A stretch of DNA of 64,000 bases, from positions 1 through 64,000 of the forward strand of contig NZ_FQYI01000001.1 in the NCBI RefSeq assembly GCF_900141665.1, read 5' to 3'. Source of the stretch: Cruoricaptor ignavus (GTDB lineage: Bacteria > Bacteroidota > Bacteroidia > Flavobacteriales > Weeksellaceae). The position numbers were made by a program, and so were the translations under genes. Under the pieces are notes generated by a model, which did not search any database, was not told the DNA's origin, and worked only from the letters and a program-made list of their open reading frames with translations. Positions 43,547-50,897 of this stretch are shown here, one piece after another. Every line of letters starts with the position of its first letter. Position 1 is the stretch's first letter.

Positions 43547-44851
43547 ATGCGCACAAAATCTACAGGACGGAAAAAAATCAACATCGTAACGCTGGGTTGC
43601 TCGAAAAACCTTTACGATTCCGAAGTTTTGATGGGGCAGCTAAAGGCTTCCGGAAAGGATGTGGTGCACGAAGAAAAGGGCGATATTGTGGTAATCAACA
43701 CCTGTGGCTTCATCGATAATGCAAAGGAAGAATCCATCAACACTATTCTGGATTTCGTGGAAGCGAAGAACCGCGGCGAAGTTGAAAAAGTATTTGTAAC
43801 GGGCTGTCTTTCAGAACGATACAAGCCGGATTTGGAAAAAGAAATTCCCAATGTTGACCAATATTTCGGCACGAGAGATTTACCCATTTTGCTGAAACAT
43901 CTTGGCGCAGATTACCGCCACGAACTTGTAGGCGAAAGGCTTACCACCACGCCAAAGCACTATGCCTACCTGAAAATTTCCGAAGGCTGTGACAGGCCGT
44001 GCAGTTTTTGCGCCATACCTTTGATGCGCGGAAAACACACCTCCACGCCCATCGAAAAACTGGTGCTGGAAGCGGAAAACCTGGCAAGGCAAGGCACGAA
44101 GGAACTCATCCTGATCGCCCAGGACCTCACATATTACGGCCTGGATATTTACAGAAAACGGGCACTGGCAGAGCTGCTGAGAGCGCTAGCAAAAGTGGAC
44201 GGCATACAATGGATACGGCTGCACTATGCCTTCCCATCGGGCTTTCCAGAAGATGTGCTGGATGTGATTCGGGAAGAAGAAAAAATTTGCAACTACATCG
44301 ATATTCCGCTGCAACACATCAACACGGAAATTCTACAATCCATGAAGCGCGGAACCACGCACGAAAAAACGAACATGCTGCTGCAGAAATTTCGCGAGAA
44401 GGTGCCTGATATGGCCATCCGCACTACATTAATTGTGGGCTATCCCGGTGAAACGGAGGAGAAATTTCAGGAACTGAAAGCCTGGGTGGAAGCGCAGCAA
44501 TTCGACAGGCTGGGCTGCTTCACCTACTCTCACGAAGAAAATACGGCGGCTTTTGCGCTGGAAGACGATGTGCCGCAGGATGTGAAGGAAAGGCGTGTGG
44601 AAGAGATTATGGAAGTACAGGCGCAGATTTCCTGGGCGAAAAATCAGCGGAAAATCGGGAAGGTTTTCAAGTGCATCTTTGATCGGAAGGAAGGGAATTA
44701 TTTTGTGGGCAGAACGGAATATGATTCGCCGGATGTTGATAACACGGTGCTTGTTTCGGCAAAGGATGCCTACATTTCGCCCGGAGATTTTGCCAATGTA
44801 CTGATAACCTCTGCGGAAGAATTCGATCTGTATGGTGAGATTGTTGACTAA
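43547..44851 (+). CDS. rimO: Ribosomal protein S12 methylthiotransferase RimO
   Basis: A 434-aa radical-SAM enzyme that adds a methylthio group to S12 Asp. The N-terminal MTTase cluster cysteines are C18 (TLGCSKN), C53 (NTCGF) and C87 (TGCLSE). The radical-SAM cluster is C148-X3-C152-X2-C155 (CDRPCSFC), and a C-terminal TRAM domain begins near 370. MiaB is the alternative, but CSKN in the first motif is characteristic of RimO. Confidence 0.95.
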   Translation: MRTKSTGRKKINIVTLGCSKNLYDSEVLMGQLKASGKDVVHEEKGDIVVINTCGFIDNAKEESINTILDFVEAKNRGEVEKVFVTGCLSERYKPDLEKEIPNVDQYFGTRDLPILLKHLGADYRHELVGERLTTTPKHYAYLKISEGCDRPCSFCAIPLMRGKHTSTPIEKLVLEAENLARQGTKELILIAQDLTYYGLDIYRKRALAELLRALAKVDGIQWIRLHYAFPSGFPEDVLDVIREEEKICNYIDIPLQHINTEILQSMKRGTTHEKTNMLLQKFREKVPDMAIRTTLIVGYPGETEEKFQELKAWVEAQQFDRLGCFTYSHEENTAAFALEDDVPQDVKERRVEEIMEVQAQISWAKNQRKIGKVFKCIFDRKEGNYFVGRTEYDSPDVDNTVLVSAKDAYISPGDFANVLITSAEEFDLYGEIVD

Positions 44852-44855
44852 AAAA

Positions 44856-44886
44856 TTAAGCTGAGAAAAACTTCAGCTTTTTTGTT
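44856..44886 (+). terminator. rimO terminator
   Basis: AAGCTGA (44858-44864) pairs with TCAGCTT (44873-44879), followed by a run of T. Confidence 0.85.
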
Positions 44887-45080
44887 TTAACAATCTGATT
44901 ATCAATATTCTACACCTTATATCAATTCTAATCCCTAATCCAATATGTTAATTATCTTAACACTTACCTATTAGATTTAACACTTTTTAAGAATCATTGG
45001 AAAATGGCTTGGATAGGCATTTTGTACAATGGGTTAACATTTATTTAACAGTTCGTTAAGAAACATTAACTAACAAAACT

Positions 45081-45109
45081 TTGCAACAATGGAAGTGGGT
45101 ATAATTTTG
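45081..45109 (+). promoter_or_regulatory. Promoter of the RlpA-like gene
   Basis: TTG at 45081-45083 (as TTTG 45080-45083), an 18-nt spacer, then TAATTTTG at 45102-45109. This is the clearest -33/-7 pair in the window. It lies in a 286-bp AT-rich gap (44852-45137) in which I see no other feature besides the rimO terminator. Confidence 0.75.
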
Positions 45110-45137
45110 CGCCGTTAATCAACAAAAAAAATTGAAA

Positions 45138-45506
45138 ATGATTAAAAGATTTTTGCTGACGGTAATGATGGTGCTTTCCACGCTTACGCTATCTTCATTC
45201 CAAAACTATGCCGATAACGAAAAACAGACGACCATAGCTTCTTACTACGGCAACAGCCACCACGGCAAACCGACTGCAAGCGGAAAGAAATTCAGCAACT
45301 ATGAGCTTACGGCTGCGCACAAAACGCTGCCTTTCGGAACGAAGGTACGCGTAACCAACCCGAAAAACGGCAAGAGCGTTGTGGTAACAATTACCGACCG
45401 TGGGCCATTCATCAAGGGTAGGCAGCTGGATCTTTCCCAAAAGGCTTTCTCGGAAATTGGGAACCTGAAATCCGGGATTATGAAGGTGGAGTATGAAGTG
45501 ATTTAA
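45138..45506 (+). CDS. RlpA-like secreted protein (double-psi beta-barrel)
   Basis: A 122-aa protein with a signal peptide (MIKRFLLTVMMVLSTLTLSS) and one RlpA-type domain: ASYYGNSHHGKPTASGKKFS, AHKTLPFGTKVRVTN, VTITDRGPF and RQLDLSQKAF. The conserved Asp in TDRGPF is present. RlpA proteins bind or cleave peptidoglycan at the septum. The SPOR domain of longer RlpA proteins is missing, which is common in Bacteroidota. A strong promoter lies upstream. Confidence 0.9.
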   Translation: MIKRFLLTVMMVLSTLTLSSFQNYADNEKQTTIASYYGNSHHGKPTASGKKFSNYELTAAHKTLPFGTKVRVTNPKNGKSVVVTITDRGPFIKGRQLDLSQKAFSEIGNLKSGIMKVEYEVI

Positions 45507-45548
45507 GACTTGAGACACAAGAAGCAAAAGCCAAGAAAAAGTAAAAAG

Positions 45549-45573
45549 TGTCATCCTGAGCTTGCCGAAGGAT
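45549..45573. repeat. Dispersed 25-bp repeat, copy 1
   Basis: The core CCTGAGCTTGCCGAAGGAT lies within 45549-45573. A second copy with two substitutions is at 47895-47919. Both lie just after a stop codon in non-coding DNA. Similar CTTCGACAAGCTCAG-type repeats are widespread in bacterial genomes. Confidence 0.7.
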
Positions 45574-45597
45574 AATTTCAAATCTTGATTTTAAACT

Positions 45598-45634
45598 AAA
45601 AAAAAGAGGCTGTGGGAAACCGCGGTCTTTTTTA
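45598..45634. terminator. Bidirectional terminator with GAAA tetraloop
   Basis: CTGTGG (45610-45615), GAAA loop, CCGCGG (45620-45625), with A run before and T run after. It lies between the convergent rlpA-like and xth genes. Confidence 0.7.
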
Positions 45635-46393
45635 TTTCAGCTCCACCAGCACAGGGCAATGATCTGAATGCCGAACTTCCGGCAAAATGAGCGCGCGGGA
45701 AATGCGGTGCGCTATGCTGCGCGAAACCAAGTGATAATCCAGCCGCCAGCCTTTGTTGCGCTCCCTTGCTAATGCACGGTAGCTCCACCAAGAATATTGG
45801 TGCGGTCTATCGTTCAGCAGGCGGAAGCTATCCACAAAATCACCCTCATCCAAAAACCGGCCCAGCCATTCCCTTTCCATCGGCAGAAAACCGGAAACAT
45901 TTTTCAAGCGAACCGGATCGTGAATATCAATCGGCTGATGACAAATGTTGAAATCGCCAGAGATTATCAGGTTGGGAATTTGCTTCTTCAGATTTTTAAC
46001 ATAAACCAGCAAATCTTCGCAGAACCGCATCTTGAAGCCAAGCCTTTCGATATTTGAAGCCGAAGGCACATAAACGGAAATCACGGAAAAATTCGGGAAA
46101 TCTGCACGGATGATTCTGCCCTCGCTGTCGTAATCTTCGATGCCGCAGCCCAATTCCACATTCAGCGGCTGCACCTTCGATGCTATGCCCACACCGCTGT
46201 AGCCTTTGCGAACGGCGCTATGCCAGTAGCTGTGGTAGCCCAGTTTCTCGAAACTCGCGATATCAATCTGGTCATTGCCCGCCTTGCTTTCCTGGATGCA
46301 GATGATGTCCGGCGATGCTGCCTGCAGCCAGCCGAGAAAATCCTTGGTGAAAGCTGCGCGAATTCCGTTTACATTGTAGCTGATGATTTTCAC
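45632..46393 (-). CDS. xth: Exodeoxyribonuclease III
   Basis: A 253-aa AP endonuclease/3'-exonuclease for base-excision repair. Motifs are MKIISYNVNGIRAA (Asn), ICIQESKA (metal Glu), ISGDFNICHQPIDIHDP (Asp/Asn) and the final RHSDHCPVLVEL (Asp-His). The start is GTG (46391-46393), four nucleotides after a perfect -7 element, so the transcript is probably leaderless. It is divergent from the symporter gene with back-to-back promoters. Confidence 0.93.
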   Translation of the reverse strand: MKIISYNVNGIRAAFTKDFLGWLQAASPDIICIQESKAGNDQIDIASFEKLGYHSYWHSAVRKGYSGVGIASKVQPLNVELGCGIEDYDSEGRIIRADFPNFSVISVYVPSASNIERLGFKMRFCEDLLVYVKNLKKQIPNLIISGDFNICHQPIDIHDPVRLKNVSGFLPMEREWLGRFLDEGDFVDSFRLLNDRPHQYSWWSYRALARERNKGWRLDYHLVSRSIAHRISRALILPEVRHSDHCPVLVELK

Positions 46394-46397
46394 GCGC

Positions 46398-46405
46398 CAA
46401 ATTTA
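46398..46405 (-). promoter_or_regulatory. xth promoter -7 element, leaderless-type
   Basis: TAAATTTG on the minus strand, followed by four nucleotides (GCGC) and the GTG start. Confidence 0.65.
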
Positions 46406-46414
46406 GGCTTTTAA

Positions 46415-46422
46415 TATCTTTG
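46415..46422 (+). promoter_or_regulatory. -7 element of the symporter gene
   Basis: TATCTTTG fits TAnnTTTG, 18 nt before ATG 46441. It lies 9 bp from the divergent xth element. Confidence 0.6.
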
Positions 46423-46440
46423 CGAAATATCTAAAAAATT

Positions 46441-47880
46441 ATGTCACCTACCTTACTGCTCATCATCGTTCTGGCCTACTTTGGTTTGCTGCTTTTCGTG
46501 GCGCTTCGTACCGGAAAAAACAGCGATAACGAAAGCTTCTTCATTGGTAACAGAAAATCGAACTGGATGCTCGTAGCGTTCGGGATGATTGGCACATCGC
46601 TTTCCGGCGTCACCTTCGTTTCGGTGCCCGGTGCTGTAGGTGCGGATAAGTTTCATTACCTGCAGATTACCATCGGCTATCTCATTGGGTATCTTACGAT
46701 TGCGTATATCTTGCTGCCGCTGTATTACCGCCTGAAACTTACTTCCATCTATGGCTATCTTCAGCAGAGGATGGGCGAAATTTCGTACAAAACCGGTGCG
46801 TGGATTTTCATCGTTTCAAGGTTGGTGGGTGCTACGGCAAGATTGTACTTGGTGGTTAATATATTGCAGGTCAGCATTTTGCAGAATTTGGGCGTGCCAT
46901 TCATTGTGACCACCATTGTCATTCTGGCGATGATCATCCTATACACCTATGAAGGTGGCGTGAAAACAATTGTGTGGACGGATACGCTGCAAACCACCTG
47001 TATGCTGCTTGGGCTGGTGATTTGCTCCGTGTACATAATGCAGGATTTGAACCTGAACTTCCCGGAAAGCCTTTATGAAATGGATAAATACGGCTTCACG
47101 GAAGTTTTCGTGGGCGATGTGAACAGCAGCAAATTTTTCATCAAGCAAATACTTGCCGGCGCATTCATCACCATTACAATGACGGGAATTGATCAAGAAA
47201 TGATGCAGAAATCCCTCTCCGTAACGAAGCTGAAAGACTCGCAGAAAAATATGGTGAGCCTTGGTTTTATAATGCTTGGCGTTATTTCCCTATTCCTTTT
47301 CCTCGGCGGCTTGCTGCACCTATACGGCATCAAGGAAGGAGTGCAATCAAGCGGCGACCAACTTTTTCCCGATATCGCCATCAATCACATGCCGCCGTTC
47401 ATTTCCATCATCTTCATCATTGCGCTCATTTCAGCGCTTTTCCCAAGTGCAGATGGTGCCATCACGGCGCTCACATCCTCCCTCTGCATCGATGTTTTTG
47501 GGATAAAATCAAAACCGTGGACGCCGCAGCGCAAGGAAAAATTCCGCAAGAATGTGCACCTCATCGTAGCGCTGGCGTTTTTGGTAATGGTGGTGATTTT
47601 CAAGATTATTGATGATAAATCGATGATTGGCCTGATTCTCAAACTGGCAGGCTTCACATACGGACCATTGCTTGGGCTTTTCGCCTTCGGAATTTTCACG
47701 AAATACCGCGTGAAAGACCGCCTCGTTCCGTTCGTCTGCATACTGGCACCGCTCATTTCCTTCATCATTGATAAATACCAGGCCCAGCTTTTCGGCGATT
47801 TCCAAATCGGGCTGGAACTACTGATAATCAATGGCTTACTGACTTTCCTCGGATTGTGGATGATTAGAGAGAAGAGATAG
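46441..47880 (+). CDS. Sodium:solute symporter (SSS family)
   Basis: A 479-aa integral membrane protein with about 13 helices. Family features are the early GTGKNSDNESFFIGNRKSNW-type loop (about 22-43), GMIGTSLSGVTFVSVPGAV (about 49-67), YTYEGGVKTIVWTDTLQ (about 160-176) and SALFPSADGAITALTSSL (about 331-348), which contributes to the sodium site. The solute (sugar, amino acid, pantothenate or other) cannot be assigned. There are no catabolic genes adjacent. Confidence 0.88.
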   Translation: MSPTLLLIIVLAYFGLLLFVALRTGKNSDNESFFIGNRKSNWMLVAFGMIGTSLSGVTFVSVPGAVGADKFHYLQITIGYLIGYLTIAYILLPLYYRLKLTSIYGYLQQRMGEISYKTGAWIFIVSRLVGATARLYLVVNILQVSILQNLGVPFIVTTIVILAMIILYTYEGGVKTIVWTDTLQTTCMLLGLVICSVYIMQDLNLNFPESLYEMDKYGFTEVFVGDVNSSKFFIKQILAGAFITITMTGIDQEMMQKSLSVTKLKDSQKNMVSLGFIMLGVISLFLFLGGLLHLYGIKEGVQSSGDQLFPDIAINHMPPFISIIFIIALISALFPSADGAITALTSSLCIDVFGIKSKPWTPQRKEKFRKNVHLIVALAFLVMVVIFKIIDDKSMIGLILKLAGFTYGPLLGLFAFGIFTKYRVKDRLVPFVCILAPLISFIIDKYQAQLFGDFQIGLELLIINGLLTFLGLWMIREKR

Positions 47881-47894
47881 TTAAGGTTAAGGTT

Positions 47895-47919
47895 TGTCAT
47901 TCTGAGCTTGTCGAAGGAT
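47895..47919. repeat. Dispersed 25-bp repeat, copy 2
   Basis: The core TCTGAGCTTGTCGAAGGAT lies within this span and matches 45549-45573 with two changes. It lies 15 bp after the symporter stop. Confidence 0.7.
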
Positions 47920-48011
47920 AAAAAATCTAACAGTTAATAATTCATACGCTTTGACTTCTCACTTTGCTCAATCGCTCTTTTTTCCCTAAATTCGCAGACT
48001 AAGATTTTGGT

Positions 48012-48863
48012 ATGGATTACAATCTTGATGAGCTGAAAATCAAGGCGATACAGATTCGTAGAGATATTTTGAGAATGGTGCACGCCGTAAATTCCGGACA
48101 TCCTGGCGGTTCACTAGGCTGCACGGAATTTTTCGTGGCACTCTACGGCGTCATTATGGATTACAAACTTCCTTTCACAATGGAAGGCAAAAACGAAGAC
48201 CTGTTCTTCCTTTCCAACGGCCACATTTCCCCGGTTTTTTACTCAACTTTGGCACGCTTCGGCTTCTTCCCGATTCCGGAACTCGCCACCTTCCGAAAAC
48301 TCGATTCAAGATTGCAGGGCCACCCCACAACGCACGAAGGTTTGCCGGGAGTTCGCGTAGCATCCGGCTCGCTCGGCCAGGGACTTTCCGTGGCCATCGG
48401 TGCAGCATTGGGCAAAAAGCTGGATGGCGATGAAAACCTCGTGTTCTCACTTCACGGTGACGGCGAATTACAGGAAGGCCAGATCTGGGAAGCGCTGATG
48501 TTCGCCGCGCATCACAAGGTGGACAACTTGATTTCTACCATCGATTATAACAACCGCCAAATCGACGGGGATGTGGATGATGTGATGTCTCTCGGCGATT
48601 TGCACGCCAAGCTTTCCGCTTTTGGCTGGGAAGTTCTGGAAGAAAAAAATGGCAACGATCTGGAAGCCGTGATTGCTATTCTGAATTTTGCAAAATCTAA
48701 AACCAGGCAGGGAAAACCGGTGGTCATCATCCTTCATACTGAGATGGGCAGCGGTGTGGATTATATGATGGGAACGCATTCCTGGCACGGCAAGGCGCCA
48801 AACGACGAGCAACTTGCGCTCGGCATCAAGCAGCTATACCTGGAAGCACCGGGCGATTATTAA
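48012..48863 (+). CDS. Transketolase, N-terminal (TPP-binding) subunit
   Basis: A 283-aa protein corresponding to the pyrophosphate-binding half of transketolase: VNSGHPGGSLGCTE (about 26-39), GSLGQGLSVAIG (about 119-130) and the TPP/metal motif GDGELQEGQIWEALMFAAH (about 151-169), with NN further on. In the pentose phosphate pathway it transfers two-carbon units. It needs the C-terminal subunit encoded 24 bp downstream. Split transketolases are common in Bacteroidota and archaea. Confidence 0.93.
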   Translation: MDYNLDELKIKAIQIRRDILRMVHAVNSGHPGGSLGCTEFFVALYGVIMDYKLPFTMEGKNEDLFFLSNGHISPVFYSTLARFGFFPIPELATFRKLDSRLQGHPTTHEGLPGVRVASGSLGQGLSVAIGAALGKKLDGDENLVFSLHGDGELQEGQIWEALMFAAHHKVDNLISTIDYNNRQIDGDVDDVMSLGDLHAKLSAFGWEVLEEKNGNDLEAVIAILNFAKSKTRQGKPVVIILHTEMGSGVDYMMGTHSWHGKAPNDEQLALGIKQLYLEAPGDY

Positions 48864-48887
48864 TTTAGATGAAACTTTCATCAGGCA

Positions 48888-49832
48888 ATGAAATACACTT
48901 ACACAGACAAAAAAGATACAAGAAGCGGATTTGGCGCAGGATTGGCGCAACTTGCTGAAAATCCGAATGTTGTGGCACTTTGCGCCGATTTGATTGGCTC
49001 GCTGAAAATGGAAGGCTTCATCGAAAAGGCGCCCGAAAGATTTTTTCAGGTGGGCATTGCAGAAGCCAATATGATGGGGATTGCTGCTGGCCTGGCGATA
49101 AATGGCAAAATTCCGTTCACCGGAACTTTTGCAAATTTCTCGACTTCACGGGTTTACGATCAAATTCGGCAGAGCATTGCTTATTCCGGGAAAAATGTGA
49201 AGATTTGCGCTTCTCACGCAGGTTTGACATTGGGTGAAGACGGCGCTACGCATCAGGTTTTGGAAGATATCGGGATGATGAAAATGCTGCCCGGAATGAC
49301 GGTCATTAATCCTTGTGATTTCAACCAAACCAAGGCTGCAACGCTTGCCATCGCAGATTTTGATGGGCCTGTTTATCTTCGCTTTGGAAGGCCTGCCGTT
49401 CCGGTTTTCATCCCGGAAGATATGCCGTTTGAAATCGGAAAAGGCATTCTTCTGCAGGAAGGAACGGATGTGACGATCGTAGCCACAGGGCATTTGGTGT
49501 GGGAATCTCTGGTTGCGGCGGAAGAATTGGCGAAGGATGGCATTTCCTGCGAAGTGATTAACATCCACACAATCAAGCCGTTAGACGAAGAAATCATTTT
49601 GAAATCCGTTGAAAAAACCAACTGCATCGTAACGGCGGAAGAGCATAACTTCCTCGGTGGTCTAGGTGAATCCGTTGCTGGAATGCTCGCAAGAAAAAGA
49701 CCGACAAGGCAGGAATTTGTTGCGGTAAACGATACTTTCGGAGAATCTGCAACACCGGCCGAACTGATGAGGAAATATGGAATTGATTCCGTTGCGGTAA
49801 CTGAAGCGGTGAAGAGATTGGTGAAAAATTAG
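48888..49832 (+). CDS. Transketolase, C-terminal subunit
   Basis: A 314-aa protein corresponding to the pyrimidine-binding and C-terminal halves of transketolase. DTRSGFGAGLAQLAEN is near the start, followed by FFQVGIAEANMMGIAAGLA (about 62-80, with the catalytic Glu that activates TPP), SHAGLTLGEDGATHQ (about 110-124) and the C-terminal domain from about 190 (DVTIVATGHLVWE, VTAEEHNFLGGLGE). It forms an operon with the N-terminal subunit. DXS-like C-terminal halves are similar, but context fixes the assignment. Confidence 0.93.
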   Translation: MKYTYTDKKDTRSGFGAGLAQLAENPNVVALCADLIGSLKMEGFIEKAPERFFQVGIAEANMMGIAAGLAINGKIPFTGTFANFSTSRVYDQIRQSIAYSGKNVKICASHAGLTLGEDGATHQVLEDIGMMKMLPGMTVINPCDFNQTKAATLAIADFDGPVYLRFGRPAVPVFIPEDMPFEIGKGILLQEGTDVTIVATGHLVWESLVAAEELAKDGISCEVINIHTIKPLDEEIILKSVEKTNCIVTAEEHNFLGGLGESVAGMLARKRPTRQEFVAVNDTFGESATPAELMRKYGIDSVAVTEAVKRLVKN

Positions 49833-49841
49833 GATTAAAAT

Positions 49842-49878
49842 AAAAAGCGTTGGAAAATTTTTACCCAACGCTTTTTTA
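49842..49878. terminator. Bidirectional terminator after the transketolase genes
   Basis: AAAAAGCGTTGG pairs with CCCAACGCTTTTTT across a 10-nt loop, between convergent genes. Confidence 0.85.
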
Positions 49879-49889
49879 TTCAAAAAATC

Positions 49890-50267
49890 TTAACGGAAAA
49901 ATTTCCACCGTGGAATTACCATAAACAATCCCAAGGCAAAATACACGAAAAGCAGCTGCACATCGAAGTACAAGAAGGTTGAAAGGTAAAAGCGGTGCAA
50001 CATAAAGTGCAGCACGACAAGCACGGGCATTGCAATTACGCCGATTTTCCTTTGAAACAGCATCAAAATTACGCAGGCAAAAATCGCCAGGTCGATGGAG
50101 AAAATCAGCCAGAAATACCAGTCCTGAATTTCCACATCCTTCCTTTCGCTGAACAGCGCCAGGTCTGTATTCACGCTGAGAAACGCCGCCACCAAAAGTA
50201 CTGCGATGCCGATGTAGTAAGGCAGCGTAGGCTTTTCGGGAACATTCCCAAAATAATTGTCGTCCAT
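49890..50267 (-). CDS. Small four-helix membrane protein
   Basis: A 125-aa protein with four hydrophobic segments (about 15-33, 48-67, 70-88 and 94-120) and an acidic N-terminus (MDDNYFGN). I recognise no family. The start ATG 50267 is preceded by a -7 element, TATTTTTG, on the minus strand ending only 3 nt away, so a leaderless transcript is likely. The longer frame upstream would run through that promoter. It ends with a basic PRWKFFR. Confidence 0.55.
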   Translation of the reverse strand: MDDNYFGNVPEKPTLPYYIGIAVLLVAAFLSVNTDLALFSERKDVEIQDWYFWLIFSIDLAIFACVILMLFQRKIGVIAMPVLVVLHFMLHRFYLSTFLYFDVQLLFVYFALGLFMVIPRWKFFR

Positions 50268-50270
50268 ATT

Positions 50271-50278
50271 CAAAAATA
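50271..50278 (-). promoter_or_regulatory. -7 element, leaderless-type, of the small membrane protein gene
   Basis: TATTTTTG on the minus strand, followed by AAT and then ATG. Confidence 0.55.
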
Positions 50279-50279
50279 A

Positions 50280-50314
50280 AAAACTTTTGAAAACCGAGGT
50301 CCTCAAAAGTTTAC
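50280..50314 (-). terminator. Terminator of the Lrp-family gene
   Basis: AAACTTTTGA (50281-50290) pairs with TCAAAAGTTT (50303-50312), and the minus strand continues into T-rich sequence. It partly precedes the next gene's promoter. Confidence 0.65.
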
Positions 50315-50332
50315 AAAATATTATAAGAAAAT

Positions 50333-50803
50333 TTACAGTTCTATTGCTTGTATCAATTTATTGCGGTCGCATAGATACTCTTCCATTGATATCATACTTT
50401 CGGTGCGCATCACATCTTCGATGTCATCGATCATATAGATCACGCGTTTTGCGTCCTCAGTATTTTTTGCCCGGATCTTGCAGAAAATATTATACTTGCC
50501 AGAGAGAACGCTCATCTCAATAACATTCGGAATTTTTGAAATTTCTTCAAGAACCTCCTGTGTACGGTTAGATTTTGTCAAAAAAACTCCAACGTAAGCA
50601 GTAAAATTAAAATCCAGTTTGGAATAATCCAATGTAAGCGAGGAGCCGAGTATTATGCCTGCGTCTTCCATCTTTTTCACGCGTACATGGATTGTTCCTG
50701 CTGAAACATCCATTTGCTTGGCAATTTCCGTGAACGGCATCCGGGTGTTATTCACGAGGTAATCCAGGATTTGTTTGTCGATTTCGTCCAGTTGAAATTT
50801 CAT
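50333..50803 (-). CDS. Lrp/AsnC-family transcriptional regulator
   Basis: A 156-aa protein. The N-terminal winged HTH is DEIDKQILDYLVNNTRMPFT, then EIAKQMDVSAGTIHVRVKKM (about 6-45). The C-terminal RAM/ligand domain has ITAYVGVFL-type beta strands and NVIEMSVLSGKYNIFCKI (about 92-109). It senses amino acids in most relatives; the ligand is unknown here. A -7 element, TAATTTTG, lies on the minus strand at 50844-50837. The nearest divergent or downstream genes give no clear target. Confidence 0.9.
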   Translation of the reverse strand: MKFQLDEIDKQILDYLVNNTRMPFTEIAKQMDVSAGTIHVRVKKMEDAGIILGSSLTLDYSKLDFNFTAYVGVFLTKSNRTQEVLEEISKIPNVIEMSVLSGKYNIFCKIRAKNTEDAKRVIYMIDDIEDVMRTESMISMEEYLCDRNKLIQAIEL

Positions 50804-50897
50804 AGTGTATTTTTAAATTTTCCGAAATAATTTTTACAAAATTACAAATTTTGTGCTAATAATAGCCAGAGTATAAATTTCCGATAAAATTTAACAT

